The notes below the pieces were generated by a model. It ran no database searches, was not told the origin of the DNA, and saw only the letters and a program-made list of their open reading frames with translations. The translations under genes and the position numbers were made by a program. A stretch of DNA of 64,000 nucleotides, from positions 1 through 64,000 of the forward strand of contig JADBYK010000025.1 of assembly GCA_020403045.1 (NCBI GenBank). Direction: 5' to 3'. Source of the stretch: Cytophagales bacterium. Lineage in GTDB: Bacteria > Bacteroidota > Bacteroidia > Cytophagales > Cyclobacteriaceae. Positions 18,166 to 26,962 of the stretch are shown in pieces; position 1 is the first letter of the stretch; each line of letters starts with the position of its first letter.

Positions 18166-20070
18166 ATGAAGCGAATTAAACTTCTTATATGGATTTCCTT
18201 TGCCATTTCTTTAACGAGATGCACTTCGCCTACAAACAAATTCGCAGACCCGAAGATTGCAGCCATTGCTGATTTTCAGGATCATAGGCAAACAGATAGC
18301 TTGATCCATCTGTTGCTCAGCACTAATGCCATTTATCGAATCGAAGCAGCAAAGGCGTTGGCTTCTGTTCAGGATTCTACCGCATCCTTGCAACTAGGTA
18401 CTATGTTGTTGGAAGATCCGGTTATAGAGGCAAGACGGTCAGCAGCGTTTGCTCTAGGGCAAACAAGCGGCACGGCTTCTGTAAATGCACTCATTCCTGC
18501 TCTAGAAGATAGCAACTCAGCAGTAGTTGCAGAGGCGCTGGAAGCGCTTGGCAAAACGATTCAACCTGCTGATCTAACATTGTTGACTCGCTATAAATCG
18601 GAGGATACTACCCAGCAAGCCGGTCAGGCGTGGGGATTCTATTGGGTAGGTCTTCGTGGCCTTTCAAATAACAAAATTGTTTCCAAGCAGCTGGAATTTC
18701 TCAAGCCAAGTTATTCATTCCAGACACGGATGGCTGCAGCGCACTTTTTCAACAGGACAACGAAGTTAACCATTGAACCAGACGATGAACTAATTGCTGC
18801 GGCAACAAATGACCCATCTGCTTATGTGCGAATGGCTGCTTCTGCTGGGTTGCGAAAATTAGATTCTACGAAATGTATTCCTGTGCTGCTTTCCATTTTA
18901 AAAAACGATGCAGACTATCGCGTTCGAGTTAGTGCAGCAAGATCGTTAACCAACTGGTCCAACAGTGAAACGCTTGAGGGAATAATTCGTGCTTTGAGGG
19001 ATCGAAGCGAACACGTTGGCATCGCAGCAGCAGAATCGTTAAAGCCCATACTTGCTTTTCGATCTGCATTGTGGGAGGTTGCTGAGTCAACAAAAAGCAA
19101 TCGCATTAAAACGAACCTTTACAAAGCATTACTGGGAATGCATCCTGATAGTGTGCTTGTCAAGAAAATAATGGCATCCTACCAAGCCTCAACGAATGAT
19201 TATGAAAGGGCTGCCCTAATTGGCTCGTTAGCAAATAGTCCGGCATCCTACCAGTTCATTGCAGACGAGCTTCTGCGAGCAACTTCCTTGGTCGTTAAAA
19301 CAAATGCAGCGCAGACATTGGTGATGGTAAGTAAGAACAGAAATTTTGACCAGAAGTCGAAGGCAGCCCTTCTTGGCATTTATAGAGATGCCATATTAGG
19401 TGGAGACCCCGGAGTTATTGCAATTATTGCTGCTGCTTTAGTTGATCCAACATCTGATTTTAAGAACATGGATGCGGATTTTAGTTTTTTGAAAGAGGCA
19501 AAAAGCAAATTAACGTTGCCCAAAGATATTGAAGCACTTCAGCCGCTCGAGGTAGCCATTGCTTATTTTGAAGGCAAGGAGAAACCCAAAGCTCCGCAAA
19601 ATCAGTTTAATCATCCTATTGATTGGAAGTTAGTGAAAACGATTAAAAAAAATCAGCGTGTAAGAATAGAAACAACCAAAGGAGCTATTGTACTTACACT
19701 ATTGGTGGAGGAGGCACCCGGCTCGGTTGCTAATTTTGTTGAATTAGTTTCAAAAAAATATTTTAACGATAAATTTTTTCATCGGGTGGTACCCAATTTT
19801 GTTATCCAAACTGGTTGCAACCGCGGAGATGGATTTGGAAGTGAGGACTATTCCATTCGATCGGAGTTTTCTACCAGACGATACAAAGAGGGCTCAGTGG
19901 GTATGGCTTCTGCCGGCAAGGACACGGAAGGAACACAATGGTTCATCACACACTCGCCAACACCTCACCTAAATGGACGCTACACCATCTTTGCCGAAGT
20001 AACGGAGGGAATGGAAGTTGTTCATGCCATTCAAGTCGGAGACAAGATCAAAACCGTTTTCTTGTTATAG
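18166..20070 (+). CDS. HEAT-repeat lipoprotein with C-terminal cyclophilin peptidyl-prolyl isomerase
   Basis: An envelope protein of about 634 aa that combines a HEAT/armadillo-like repeat region with a cyclophilin domain. The start at 18166 gives a lipoprotein signal (MKRIKLLIWISFAISLTRC); a longer frame from 18091 would bury it. Residues about 40-450 consist of Ala-rich helical repeats (for example EARRSAAFALGQT, VRMAASAGLRK, YRVRVSAARSL). The last 155 residues are cyclophilin: VANFVELVSKKYFNDKFFHR, FVIQTGCNRGDG, GSVGMASAGKDTEGTQWFI and HLNGRYTIFAEV, with the catalytic-type Arg of FHRV and the FI..S..PHL.G region. It likely assists folding of periplasmic or outer-membrane proteins. Confidence 0.9.
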   Translation: MKRIKLLIWISFAISLTRCTSPTNKFADPKIAAIADFQDHRQTDSLIHLLLSTNAIYRIEAAKALASVQDSTASLQLGTMLLEDPVIEARRSAAFALGQTSGTASVNALIPALEDSNSAVVAEALEALGKTIQPADLTLLTRYKSEDTTQQAGQAWGFYWVGLRGLSNNKIVSKQLEFLKPSYSFQTRMAAAHFFNRTTKLTIEPDDELIAAATNDPSAYVRMAASAGLRKLDSTKCIPVLLSILKNDADYRVRVSAARSLTNWSNSETLEGIIRALRDRSEHVGIAAAESLKPILAFRSALWEVAESTKSNRIKTNLYKALLGMHPDSVLVKKIMASYQASTNDYERAALIGSLANSPASYQFIADELLRATSLVVKTNAAQTLVMVSKNRNFDQKSKAALLGIYRDAILGGDPGVIAIIAAALVDPTSDFKNMDADFSFLKEAKSKLTLPKDIEALQPLEVAIAYFEGKEKPKAPQNQFNHPIDWKLVKTIKKNQRVRIETTKGAIVLTLLVEEAPGSVANFVELVSKKYFNDKFFHRVVPNFVIQTGCNRGDGFGSEDYSIRSEFSTRRYKEGSVGMASAGKDTEGTQWFITHSPTPHLNGRYTIFAEVTEGMEVVHAIQVGDKIKTVFLL

Positions 20071-20078
20071 ATTAATCC

Positions 20079-20954
20079 ATGATTCGTTTTAAAATCTACT
20101 ATGCGCTGATCGCGCTCATTTTCTTCTCTAACTGCAGCAAGGGAAAAAAAAGTGATTCTACTTTGTTTGAAAAAGGTGTATCATTCGGACAAGTAGACGA
20201 TCGACTACACGAGGCTTCCGGCTTGGTGGAGAGCATTGCTAACCCAGAACACCTATGGACACTTAATGATAGCGGCAATCCTGCAGAAGTATTCCTGATA
20301 GATCAAACGGCAAAAACAAAATTGGTTTGTAAACTGGCAGGAATCAATAATAGGGATTTTGAAGATATTGCCATTGGTGAAGGCCCCGATTCAACCAAGA
20401 ATTATGTTTATGTCGCTGACATTGGTGATAATCTGGCGCGATATAAAGTCAAACTTATTTACCGGTTTGTAGAGCCAACTGTTGAAGCCGAAAAGGAAAT
20501 TATTATTTCAACCTTTGACACACTTCAGATAACGCTACCTGATGGTGTGCGCGATTCGGAAACGCTGATGCTTGAACCAGGCTCCAACGACATGTATATT
20601 GTTTCAAAACTTGAAGATTCTGTCAGAGTCTATCAATTGAAGTATCCATTCAGTAATCAAGTAATGATACCCAACCATGTAGCGACTATTCCTTATTACA
20701 AGATTGTAGCTGGGAGTTTTTCAACCTCCGGAACAGAAGTGCTTTTGAAAGACTACGACAACATTTACTACTGGAACAACGAAGCACAGCTACCATTAGC
20801 TAAGTTGCTTCTACAGAAGCCTGCCATTCTTCTTTATGAACGCGAAAAGCAGGGCGAGTCGATTGCCTGGGCGCGTGATGGATCGGGATATTATACCTTA
20901 AGCGAGAAGGTGGAAGGCATAACGGGCAAATTATTATTTTATAAACGCAGATAA
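20079..20954 (+). CDS. Lipoprotein, probable beta-propeller-like
   Basis: The N-terminus has a lipoprotein signal (ALIALIFFSNCSKG). The body has the pattern SGLVES...HLWTLNDSGNPAEVFLID, then NRDFEDIAIGEGP, VYVADIGDNLARYKV and RDSETLMLEP, which recalls propeller-type proteins that bind ligands through Asp-rich loops (phytase-like or SdiA-regulated-like). I do not recognise a specific enzyme. It starts 8 bp after the HEAT/cyclophilin gene, suggesting one transcript, and ends directly against the convergent polyprenyl synthase gene. Confidence 0.7.
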   Translation: MIRFKIYYALIALIFFSNCSKGKKSDSTLFEKGVSFGQVDDRLHEASGLVESIANPEHLWTLNDSGNPAEVFLIDQTAKTKLVCKLAGINNRDFEDIAIGEGPDSTKNYVYVADIGDNLARYKVKLIYRFVEPTVEAEKEIIISTFDTLQITLPDGVRDSETLMLEPGSNDMYIVSKLEDSVRVYQLKYPFSNQVMIPNHVATIPYYKIVAGSFSTSGTEVLLKDYDNIYYWNNEAQLPLAKLLLQKPAILLYEREKQGESIAWARDGSGYYTLSEKVEGITGKLLFYKRR

Positions 20955-21914
20955 CTACGCTTGTCTTGCCATTAGTTCTTGTGTAAAATCGATCAGGGTT
21001 GAGTTGTTAGAATTTACTTTCTTCAATCGATCAAATCCTTTTTCAAAGTATTGGTTAATTTTTATTTCTGTTAATTCGGCTATGTCCAGCGCATCATAGA
21101 TTCCGGTAATGGCCGCCACTTTCTTTTGTGGATTAAACTTCTCTGCATTCAGCCATTCTTTTAATTCTTTTTGCTGCTTGCCCTTTGCTTTTTCTAAAGC
21201 CTTGATCAACAAAAAAGTCTTTTTATTGGAGATGATATCTCCACCTGCCTGTTTTCCGAATTTTTTCTGATCGGCATACACATCCAGCAAATCATCTTTC
21301 AACTGAAATCCGATTCCGATGTTCACACCAAATTCGCGCAAGGCTATTTGATCTGCCTTTGGAGCGTCTGCCAGGATAGCGCCAAGTTCTAAGCTGAAGC
21401 CAAGGAGTACAGCCGTTTTCAGGCGAATCATTTCGATGTACTGCGCTTCTGTTACTTTTGTCTTTGACTCGAACACCATATCCCACTGTTGACCCTCGCA
21501 CACTTCAGCGGCACATTGATTAAATGCCCGCAGTACCTGATTCAGTTTCGAACTCTCAAGTGATAAGAACATATCATATACGCGCACTAGCATCACATCT
21601 CCTGAAAGAATGGCCGTGTTCACATTCCACTTTTCGTGTACCGTTGCTTTTCCCCTTCTCAAAGGGGCTTTATCCATGATGTCATCATGCATTAACGTAA
21701 AATTGTGAAAGGCTTCCACCGCGGCCGCGTACGAAACAATTTTCTCAGCGTCTTTTTTGTAAATGGAATAAGACAACATCACTAACATGGGGCGGAGTCG
21801 TTTGCCTCCCAATTTCATTAGGTAACGTATCGGCTCGTAAAGTGATTTTGGCTGAGAGCCGAAGGAGTGACGGCTGATTTCAGATTCGATGAGGTTTTTG
21901 TAATGGACGAGCAT
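20955..21914 (-). CDS. Polyprenyl diphosphate synthase (short-chain type)
   Basis: Class I trans-prenyl transferase that condenses isopentenyl diphosphate units for quinones, carotenoids or other isoprenoids. Both Asp-rich motifs are intact: DDIMD (FARM) near residue 85 with the downstream RRGK, and DDLLD (SARM) near 215. GGKRLRP is near residue 37. A Phe five residues before the first Asp of FARM (FTLMHDD) argues for a C15-C20 product by the chain-length rule known for this family. The length of 319 aa is normal. It is followed on the same strand by nothing and preceded by rnr. Confidence 0.93.
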   Translation of the reverse strand: MLVHYKNLIESEISRHSFGSQPKSLYEPIRYLMKLGGKRLRPMLVMLSYSIYKKDAEKIVSYAAAVEAFHNFTLMHDDIMDKAPLRRGKATVHEKWNVNTAILSGDVMLVRVYDMFLSLESSKLNQVLRAFNQCAAEVCEGQQWDMVFESKTKVTEAQYIEMIRLKTAVLLGFSLELGAILADAPKADQIALREFGVNIGIGFQLKDDLLDVYADQKKFGKQAGGDIISNKKTFLLIKALEKAKGKQQKELKEWLNAEKFNPQKKVAAITGIYDALDIAELTEIKINQYFEKGFDRLKKVNSNNSTLIDFTQELMARQA

Positions 21915-21944
21915 TCAGAAAACAAAATAGATTATGGCGCAATA

Positions 21945-24140
21945 TTAGTCGAAGGTAGGGTGGATATCAAATGTTAAGTCGATGAGGCGTCTGTCAACAT
22001 CTGTCTTTTTTATCCGCACCACAACTTTATCGCCAAGTCGATAGATTTTCTTTCTCCTTCTCCCAATTGCCCGATAGTTTTTTTCGTCAAACTCATAAAA
22101 GTCATCTTTCATGTCCGACATCCGCACCATGCCCTCACACTTTGTTTCCACAATCTCCACAAAAATTCCAAACTCCTGAACACCCGTTATGATCCCATCG
22201 AATGGCTTGTTCTCGGCCATGCTCATAAACTCCACTTGCTTGTACTTTATACTGGCGCGCTCGGCATCGGCAGCGCGCTTTTCTCTTTCTGAAGAGTGAA
22301 TGCACTTTTCTTCAAACTCCTTTTTATTTACCGATTTTCCTCCATCCAGATAGTGCTGTAATAGCCGATGTACCATCATGTCAGGATATCTTCTAATCGG
22401 AGAAGTAAAATGCGTATAATGGTCAAACGCCAATCCAAAATGCTGTTTTGCTTCTGTTGTATACTTGGCTTTTGCCATGGCACGAACGGCTAAAGACTGT
22501 AACACATTTTGCTCGGGTTTTCCTTCAATCTCGTCCATTAGTCTGTTCAGTGAACGCGACACGTTCGCCTCTTCTATTTGCAACGTATGACCAAACTGCT
22601 TGGCGAATATGGCAAAGTCTGCGACCTTCTCAGGGTTGGGAAAGTCATGCGTACGGTAAACGAACGTATTTCCTGCCTTGCCGGCAGGCAGGTTCTCTTC
22701 ACCCTTCTTCATTTTAAATATGTAAGTAGCAACCGCACGGTTGGCGAGTAGCATAAACTCTTCAATCAGTTTGTGCGCTTCCTTCCGAACTTTAGGGACT
22801 ACCATCAAGGGTTTCCCCTGAGCATCGAGCTTAAACTTGACCTCGGTGGTTTCAAAATTGACAGCGCCCCTTTTAAATCTTTCTTTTCTGAGGATTTCGT
22901 GGAGCCCATTTAGGATTTTCAGCTCCTCAGCAAACGTACCGGTTCCACTTTCGATCACCTCTTGCGCCTGCTCGTAACTAAAACGATGATCGGAGTGAAT
23001 AACGGTTCTTCCGAACCATTCCTGATGGATTTTTCCTTTTGCGTCCATTTCAAAAACGGCTGCGAAAGTAAGCTTGTCTTCGTGCGGACGAAGCGAACAC
23101 AATGCGTTGGACAATCGTTCGGGTAGCATTGGCACTGTTCTATCTACCAAGTAAACCGATGTGGCACGATCAAACGCATCGTTATCTAGCTCATTACCTG
23201 GGCGAACATAGTGTGTTACATCTGCAATATGTACGCCTATTTCATAATTTCCGTTGGGCAATGTTTTGAATGAAATAGCATCGTCAAAATCCTTGGCATC
23301 TTCCGGATCGATGGTAAATGTGAGGACCTCTCGAAAATCTTTCCGTTTTTTTACTTCCTCATTCGTAATGCCCTCTTGTATTTTTTCTGATTCTTTCAGT
23401 ACGTTTTCTGGAAAGCGAAAAGGCAAATCAAACTCTGCCATGATAGAATGAATCTCAGCATTGTTTTCGCCTGTTTTGCCTAATATCTCGATCACTTTAC
23501 CCTCAGCAGCTTTGTCGCCTTCAGCCCATTTGGTGACTTCGAAAAGAACTTTATCGTTGGTTTTGGCTCCATTTAGGTTTTCGGGATACACAAAAAAATC
23601 AGCGTAGATTTTCTTGAAGTCGGGTACGATAAAACCAAAACTTTTTGAAGTTTCCATACGACCCACAAAACGCTGCCGGCCGCGTTTGAGTACTTCTGTT
23701 ACCTTTCCTTCCGGACTGGCACCATTTTTCTTTCCAAGCAATGCAACACTAACTGTATCGCCATGTAAAGCAGAGCCGAGGTCCCTCGATTGGACATAAA
23801 CATCTTTTGATCCCTCCTCACCTGTTGATATGTAAGCAAATCGAGGATTGACATGATCTACAATGCCCACTATGCTCTTACTTGATTTGCCTGACTGAAC
23901 TGCCTTGTAGCTTCTGTTAGTTGTTTGCTCAATCTTGCCCTCCTTGCGGAGCGCCTCAAGTAGATTGTATAAATCTTCAATAAATGCTTTTTTCTTAACC
24001 TGCAGTTTTTTTGCAATTTGCTCAGCGCTGTAGGTCTTTCCTGAGGCTTCGCTAAATAAAGAAAGGAGCGAACCATAAAGGCCACTCTTTTCTTTTTTGT
24101 TTTTTGTTTCTTTTTTCTCTTTAAATTTCTTTTTACTCAT
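21945..24140 (-). CDS. rnr: Ribonuclease R
   Basis: Processive 3'-5' exoribonuclease that degrades structured RNA. The order is an N-terminal winged-helix and cold-shock region, the RNB catalytic domain with FTIDPEDAKDFDDAIS (four metal-binding Asp) near residue 275, and a C-terminal S1 domain (FDGIITGVQEFGIFVEI) near 640. The 731-aa length fits. A 7-residue segment LPAGKAG near residue 484 interrupts a normally continuous MKKGEE..TFVYRTHD region and corresponds to a short palindromic DNA insert at 22672-22692. A downstream prenyl synthase gene lies 30 bp away on the same strand. Confidence 0.95.
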   Translation of the reverse strand: MSKKKFKEKKETKNKKEKSGLYGSLLSLFSEASGKTYSAEQIAKKLQVKKKAFIEDLYNLLEALRKEGKIEQTTNRSYKAVQSGKSSKSIVGIVDHVNPRFAYISTGEEGSKDVYVQSRDLGSALHGDTVSVALLGKKNGASPEGKVTEVLKRGRQRFVGRMETSKSFGFIVPDFKKIYADFFVYPENLNGAKTNDKVLFEVTKWAEGDKAAEGKVIEILGKTGENNAEIHSIMAEFDLPFRFPENVLKESEKIQEGITNEEVKKRKDFREVLTFTIDPEDAKDFDDAISFKTLPNGNYEIGVHIADVTHYVRPGNELDNDAFDRATSVYLVDRTVPMLPERLSNALCSLRPHEDKLTFAAVFEMDAKGKIHQEWFGRTVIHSDHRFSYEQAQEVIESGTGTFAEELKILNGLHEILRKERFKRGAVNFETTEVKFKLDAQGKPLMVVPKVRKEAHKLIEEFMLLANRAVATYIFKMKKGEENLPAGKAGNTFVYRTHDFPNPEKVADFAIFAKQFGHTLQIEEANVSRSLNRLMDEIEGKPEQNVLQSLAVRAMAKAKYTTEAKQHFGLAFDHYTHFTSPIRRYPDMMVHRLLQHYLDGGKSVNKKEFEEKCIHSSEREKRAADAERASIKYKQVEFMSMAENKPFDGIITGVQEFGIFVEIVETKCEGMVRMSDMKDDFYEFDEKNYRAIGRRRKKIYRLGDKVVVRIKKTDVDRRLIDLTFDIHPTFD
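22672..22692. repeat. 21-bp palindromic in-frame insert in rnr
   Basis: CCTGCC + bulged T + TGCCGGCA + GGCAGG: a 20-base near-perfect palindrome with one bulged base, exactly seven codons long, read as LPAGKAG in RNase R. Similar LPAGKAG/PAGRQAG-like peptides occur in unrelated proteins of Bacteroidetes and some other phyla (from memory), which suggests a small dispersed palindromic element. A weaker relative may lie at 7575-7596. Confidence 0.65.
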
Positions 24141-24159
24141 AATTTCTTTGTTTCAAGCA

Positions 24160-24873
24160 TCACGCCCTGCTGATGTTTTTTTCCTCTATTAAATTCATTC
24201 CCTTCATTTTTAAGTAGAGTTGCGCAATCGCCACCACGTCTCCCACACAATACTCAGCGATTTTTGCCAATGCGTTTTGGCGATAGTACGCCTCGTTTAC
24301 CATGGAACCGTCCATGCTTCCTTTACTTGAGGGAATATTAAAAATTGCGGCTAACAAATCGAGCGAGGTGTAATGTTTGTAGTCTCCAAATTTCCAAAGC
24401 TCCATGGTGTCTAAATGGGGTATTTCCCAAGGACGCTTTCCGGCAAGGTCAAGCAATGGCGGTAATGTAATTCCATTGACAAGCATCCGCCTGCTCATGT
24501 ATGGGAAGTCGAACTCCTTGCCATTGTGCGCACACAATTTTGTAGACCCCTCCAGCTTTTCAAGCATCGTTTTGAAATCGCCCAACAATTTCTTTTCATC
24601 GTCCTCGGCAAAGTATTTTGTACGAAGCCCTAATTCCCCGGCATCATTGACAACATATTTGCCAACGGCAATCACAACGATCTTCCCAAACTCAGCATAG
24701 ATACCCGCTTTTTCGTGGAAAAGATCTTCATCAGTTTGCTGGTCTTCACGTTTGAAAAAATTGGCCTTGCGTGCCCATTGAGTTTTTAACCGTTCACTCA
24801 GTTTGGAATAATGATCAACGCAACCAACGGTTTCGATATCTAAAAACAGTACATCTTTTAAAAGCTGATTCAT
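24160..24873 (-). CDS. PolB-like 3'-5' exonuclease
   Basis: A DEDD-fold exonuclease related to the proofreading domain of family B polymerases (DNA_pol_B_exo2 type). Motif I is LFLDIETVG, motif II LCAHNGKEFDFPYMSRRM and motif III IAEYCVGDVVAIAQLYL, each carrying the acidic metal ligands. KGSMDGSMVNEAYY precedes motif III as in the family. The length of 237 aa means only the nuclease domain is present. It ends 19 bp before rnr on the same strand; a joint role in nucleic-acid turnover or repair is possible. Confidence 0.88.
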   Translation of the reverse strand: MNQLLKDVLFLDIETVGCVDHYSKLSERLKTQWARKANFFKREDQQTDEDLFHEKAGIYAEFGKIVVIAVGKYVVNDAGELGLRTKYFAEDDEKKLLGDFKTMLEKLEGSTKLCAHNGKEFDFPYMSRRMLVNGITLPPLLDLAGKRPWEIPHLDTMELWKFGDYKHYTSLDLLAAIFNIPSSKGSMDGSMVNEAYYRQNALAKIAEYCVGDVVAIAQLYLKMKGMNLIEEKNISRA

Positions 24874-24902
24874 AGAAGTGACTCTTTTATAAAGGTATTA
24901 AT

Positions 24903-25307
24903 TTATGAATGTAAAACGCCCTCGAGTTGTAACTCTTTGATTAAACTTATGTTGGCATCACAAATAGTGTCGGGCACAAAGACAAATTTTTTGTCATAGA
25001 TCTGCGTGCCCACATAGTAGCTAACCCAGTATTCGTTGTTTAAGTGAAAAACAGAAGGGTCGATGGGCTCAATGACTGCCGTGCTTTGTGCGGGCACTCT
25101 ATCTAGAAAATGGCGGAGCGTAGATGTTCGTTGCGTTTCGCCATTTTTTTCTCCATATCCTTTGCTTGCTACCAGTGTGTTTTCGATGGGAAAAGAGTTG
25201 TTGTTGATGAGATACACTTTCCATTCGTACTGATCCAGCAGATTTTTTTCCCGGGCAATGGCCAGCGTTACATTTTCCACGCGCGGAATCTCAATATCTT
25301 TCTTCAT
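24903..25307 (-). CDS. Conserved Bacteroidetes-type small protein, function unknown
   Basis: A 134-aa soluble protein with alternating strands: IPRVENVTLAIAREKNLLDQYEWKVYLINNNSFPIENTLVASKGYG, split here by GEKNGETQRTSTLRHFLD and followed by AVIEPIDPSVFHLNNEYWVSYYV. I recall similar short proteins in other Bacteroidetes, sometimes mislabelled as tRNA-synthetase subunits, but there is no catalytic motif. It is the first gene of a minus-strand run toward the exonuclease and rnr. Confidence 0.75.
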   Translation of the reverse strand: MKKDIEIPRVENVTLAIAREKNLLDQYEWKVYLINNNSFPIENTLVASKGYGEKNGETQRTSTLRHFLDRVPAQSTAVIEPIDPSVFHLNNEYWVSYYVGTQIYDKKFVFVPDTICDANISLIKELQLEGVLHS

Positions 25308-25574
25308 GTTGATGACTTCGAATGCAGCAAAGGTAAATTCATTTTATTTCATAATTACTTTTAGTAGCTACCCTGTTAGAGCTATTCCCAATGGTGAGGG
25401 GGGAGTTAGCATAAACGCAAGATTGAACAGCGCCAATTCAGTCAAGACACTCTTTTACGCTCAAAAAAATGGAGCCCAGACGTTGAAGTGGACTTAATTT
25501 GCTTAAATTCACTCCGAATAAAAACCATCGAAATGAAAACAACTAAACTGGTTGGCTACACCGAAAGCAGAATT

Positions 25575-26372
25575 ATGAGAATTGGAACACGATATCGGTT
25601 CAAGTTCAAATCTTGCATCAGATTGGCAATTGTAATTATAGCAGGGTCATTCTACATGGCATCTTGCGCGCCTAAGCCAAAGACACTGGCCGAATTGAAT
25701 CCGCCCGCAGAAGGCTTCGACCTGGTCCATTCTGATCCGGCTGCTATCCAATTAGCGGATAGCATTATGCACGTTATGGGCGGCCGCGAGAATTGGGACA
25801 AGACCCGTTTTATTTCATGGAATTTTTTCGGGCGCAGAGACCTGACGTGGGACAAGCAAACGGGGCGCGTTCGAATTGAGTCGCCAAGCGACAGTTCAAT
25901 CTACTTAGTGAATATTAATACAGGCGAAGGACGAGTAAAGTTCCATGGTGTAGAATTGACAGAGGCAGATACATTAAAAAAGCTGCTTGAGAAAGCAAAA
26001 GGTATCTGGGTGAACGACTCGTATTGGCTGACCATGCCTTTTAAATTGAAAGATACGGGCGTTACGTTGAAATATATGGGCGAAGACACCCTAAAAAACG
26101 GACGGTACAACATTTTGGAAATGACTTTTACCAACGTAGGGTTTACCCCCGAAAATAAGTATAAACTGTATGTTGGTATTCGAGATAAACTGATTAAGTA
26201 CTGGGCGTACTACAACGATGCGAAAAAAGATACGGCTAACTTTGTGCGTCCGTGGGACAACTATCGAAAGTATGGAAATGTACTTCTGTCGGCAGATCGA
26301 TCTGACAATGGCGGCCCCAAAAACGTAAAAGTTGTTGACGACTTGCCTGATAAACTGTTTACCGATTTTTAA
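25575..26372 (+). CDS. Lipoprotein of unknown function
   Basis: The start at ATG 25575 gives a basic n-region, a hydrophobic stretch and a lipobox FYMASC; upstream alternatives (25533 ATG or 25488 GTG) make an unusually long n-region. The mature protein has FDLVHSDPAAIQLADSIMHVMGGRENWDKTRFISWNFFGRRDLTWDKQTG, a pattern I associate with outer-membrane lipoprotein sorting-like folds (LolA/LolB-type beta sheets), but the match is loose. It precedes a DinB-family gene by 71 bp. Confidence 0.7.
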   Translation: MRIGTRYRFKFKSCIRLAIVIIAGSFYMASCAPKPKTLAELNPPAEGFDLVHSDPAAIQLADSIMHVMGGRENWDKTRFISWNFFGRRDLTWDKQTGRVRIESPSDSSIYLVNINTGEGRVKFHGVELTEADTLKKLLEKAKGIWVNDSYWLTMPFKLKDTGVTLKYMGEDTLKNGRYNILEMTFTNVGFTPENKYKLYVGIRDKLIKYWAYYNDAKKDTANFVRPWDNYRKYGNVLLSADRSDNGGPKNVKVVDDLPDKLFTDF

Positions 26373-26443
26373 AAATCGCTTGCTCATTTTGAAACAAGTA
26401 AAGAGTTTTTACTTTTACCAATTGCTCAGTAAAACCCAACGCC

Positions 26444-26962
26444 ATGCTTCTTAACCTTGAAAGTGTACCACCCTTTTATAAAAATTATGTGAAGCAAATT
26501 GAAGAAGGTGATATTTTGCAGGCGCTTCGTATTTCAGGTCATCGCATGCAAGAGCTTGTTCACTCTATACCCATCGGTAAGAGTGATTTTGCATATGCAG
26601 ATGGCAAGTGGACGGTTCGCGAATTGCTTTGTCACATGATTGATGCCGAGCGCATTTTTGCCTATCGTGCTCTTCGGTTTGCCCGCAAGGACAATACACC
26701 ACTGCCGGGTTGGGAGGAAAACGACTACGCGCCACTTGCCAACGCGGGTAATCGCAGTTTAGAAAAGATTGCTTCAGAAATGAACCATCTTCGAGCTTCA
26801 ACCATTGATCTTTTTGAAAGCTTCACGCCTGGCATGTTAACCTATAAGGGCGTTGCCAATAAAAACGAAATGTCTGTTGCTGTACTTGGCTTTGTGATTG
26901 CCGGGCATGAAACTCATCATCGTAAAATATTGATTGAGCGATATCTGGTTGAAAAAAAATGA
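26444..26962 (+). CDS. DinB-family (DinB_2) four-helix metalloprotein
   Basis: DinB/YfiT-like proteins are four-helix bundles with a metal-binding triad of His; many are thiol transferases (bacillithiol-dependent) or damage-inducible proteins. The putative ligands are His in LLCHMIDAER near residue 65 and the pair in GHETHHRKILIERY near 155. The pattern GKWTVRELLCHMIDAERIF is diagnostic. The stop overlaps the next gene by 4 bases (ATGA), so it is coupled to the carboxypeptidase gene. Confidence 0.9.
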   Translation: MLLNLESVPPFYKNYVKQIEEGDILQALRISGHRMQELVHSIPIGKSDFAYADGKWTVRELLCHMIDAERIFAYRALRFARKDNTPLPGWEENDYAPLANAGNRSLEKIASEMNHLRASTIDLFESFTPGMLTYKGVANKNEMSVAVLGFVIAGHETHHRKILIERYLVEKK

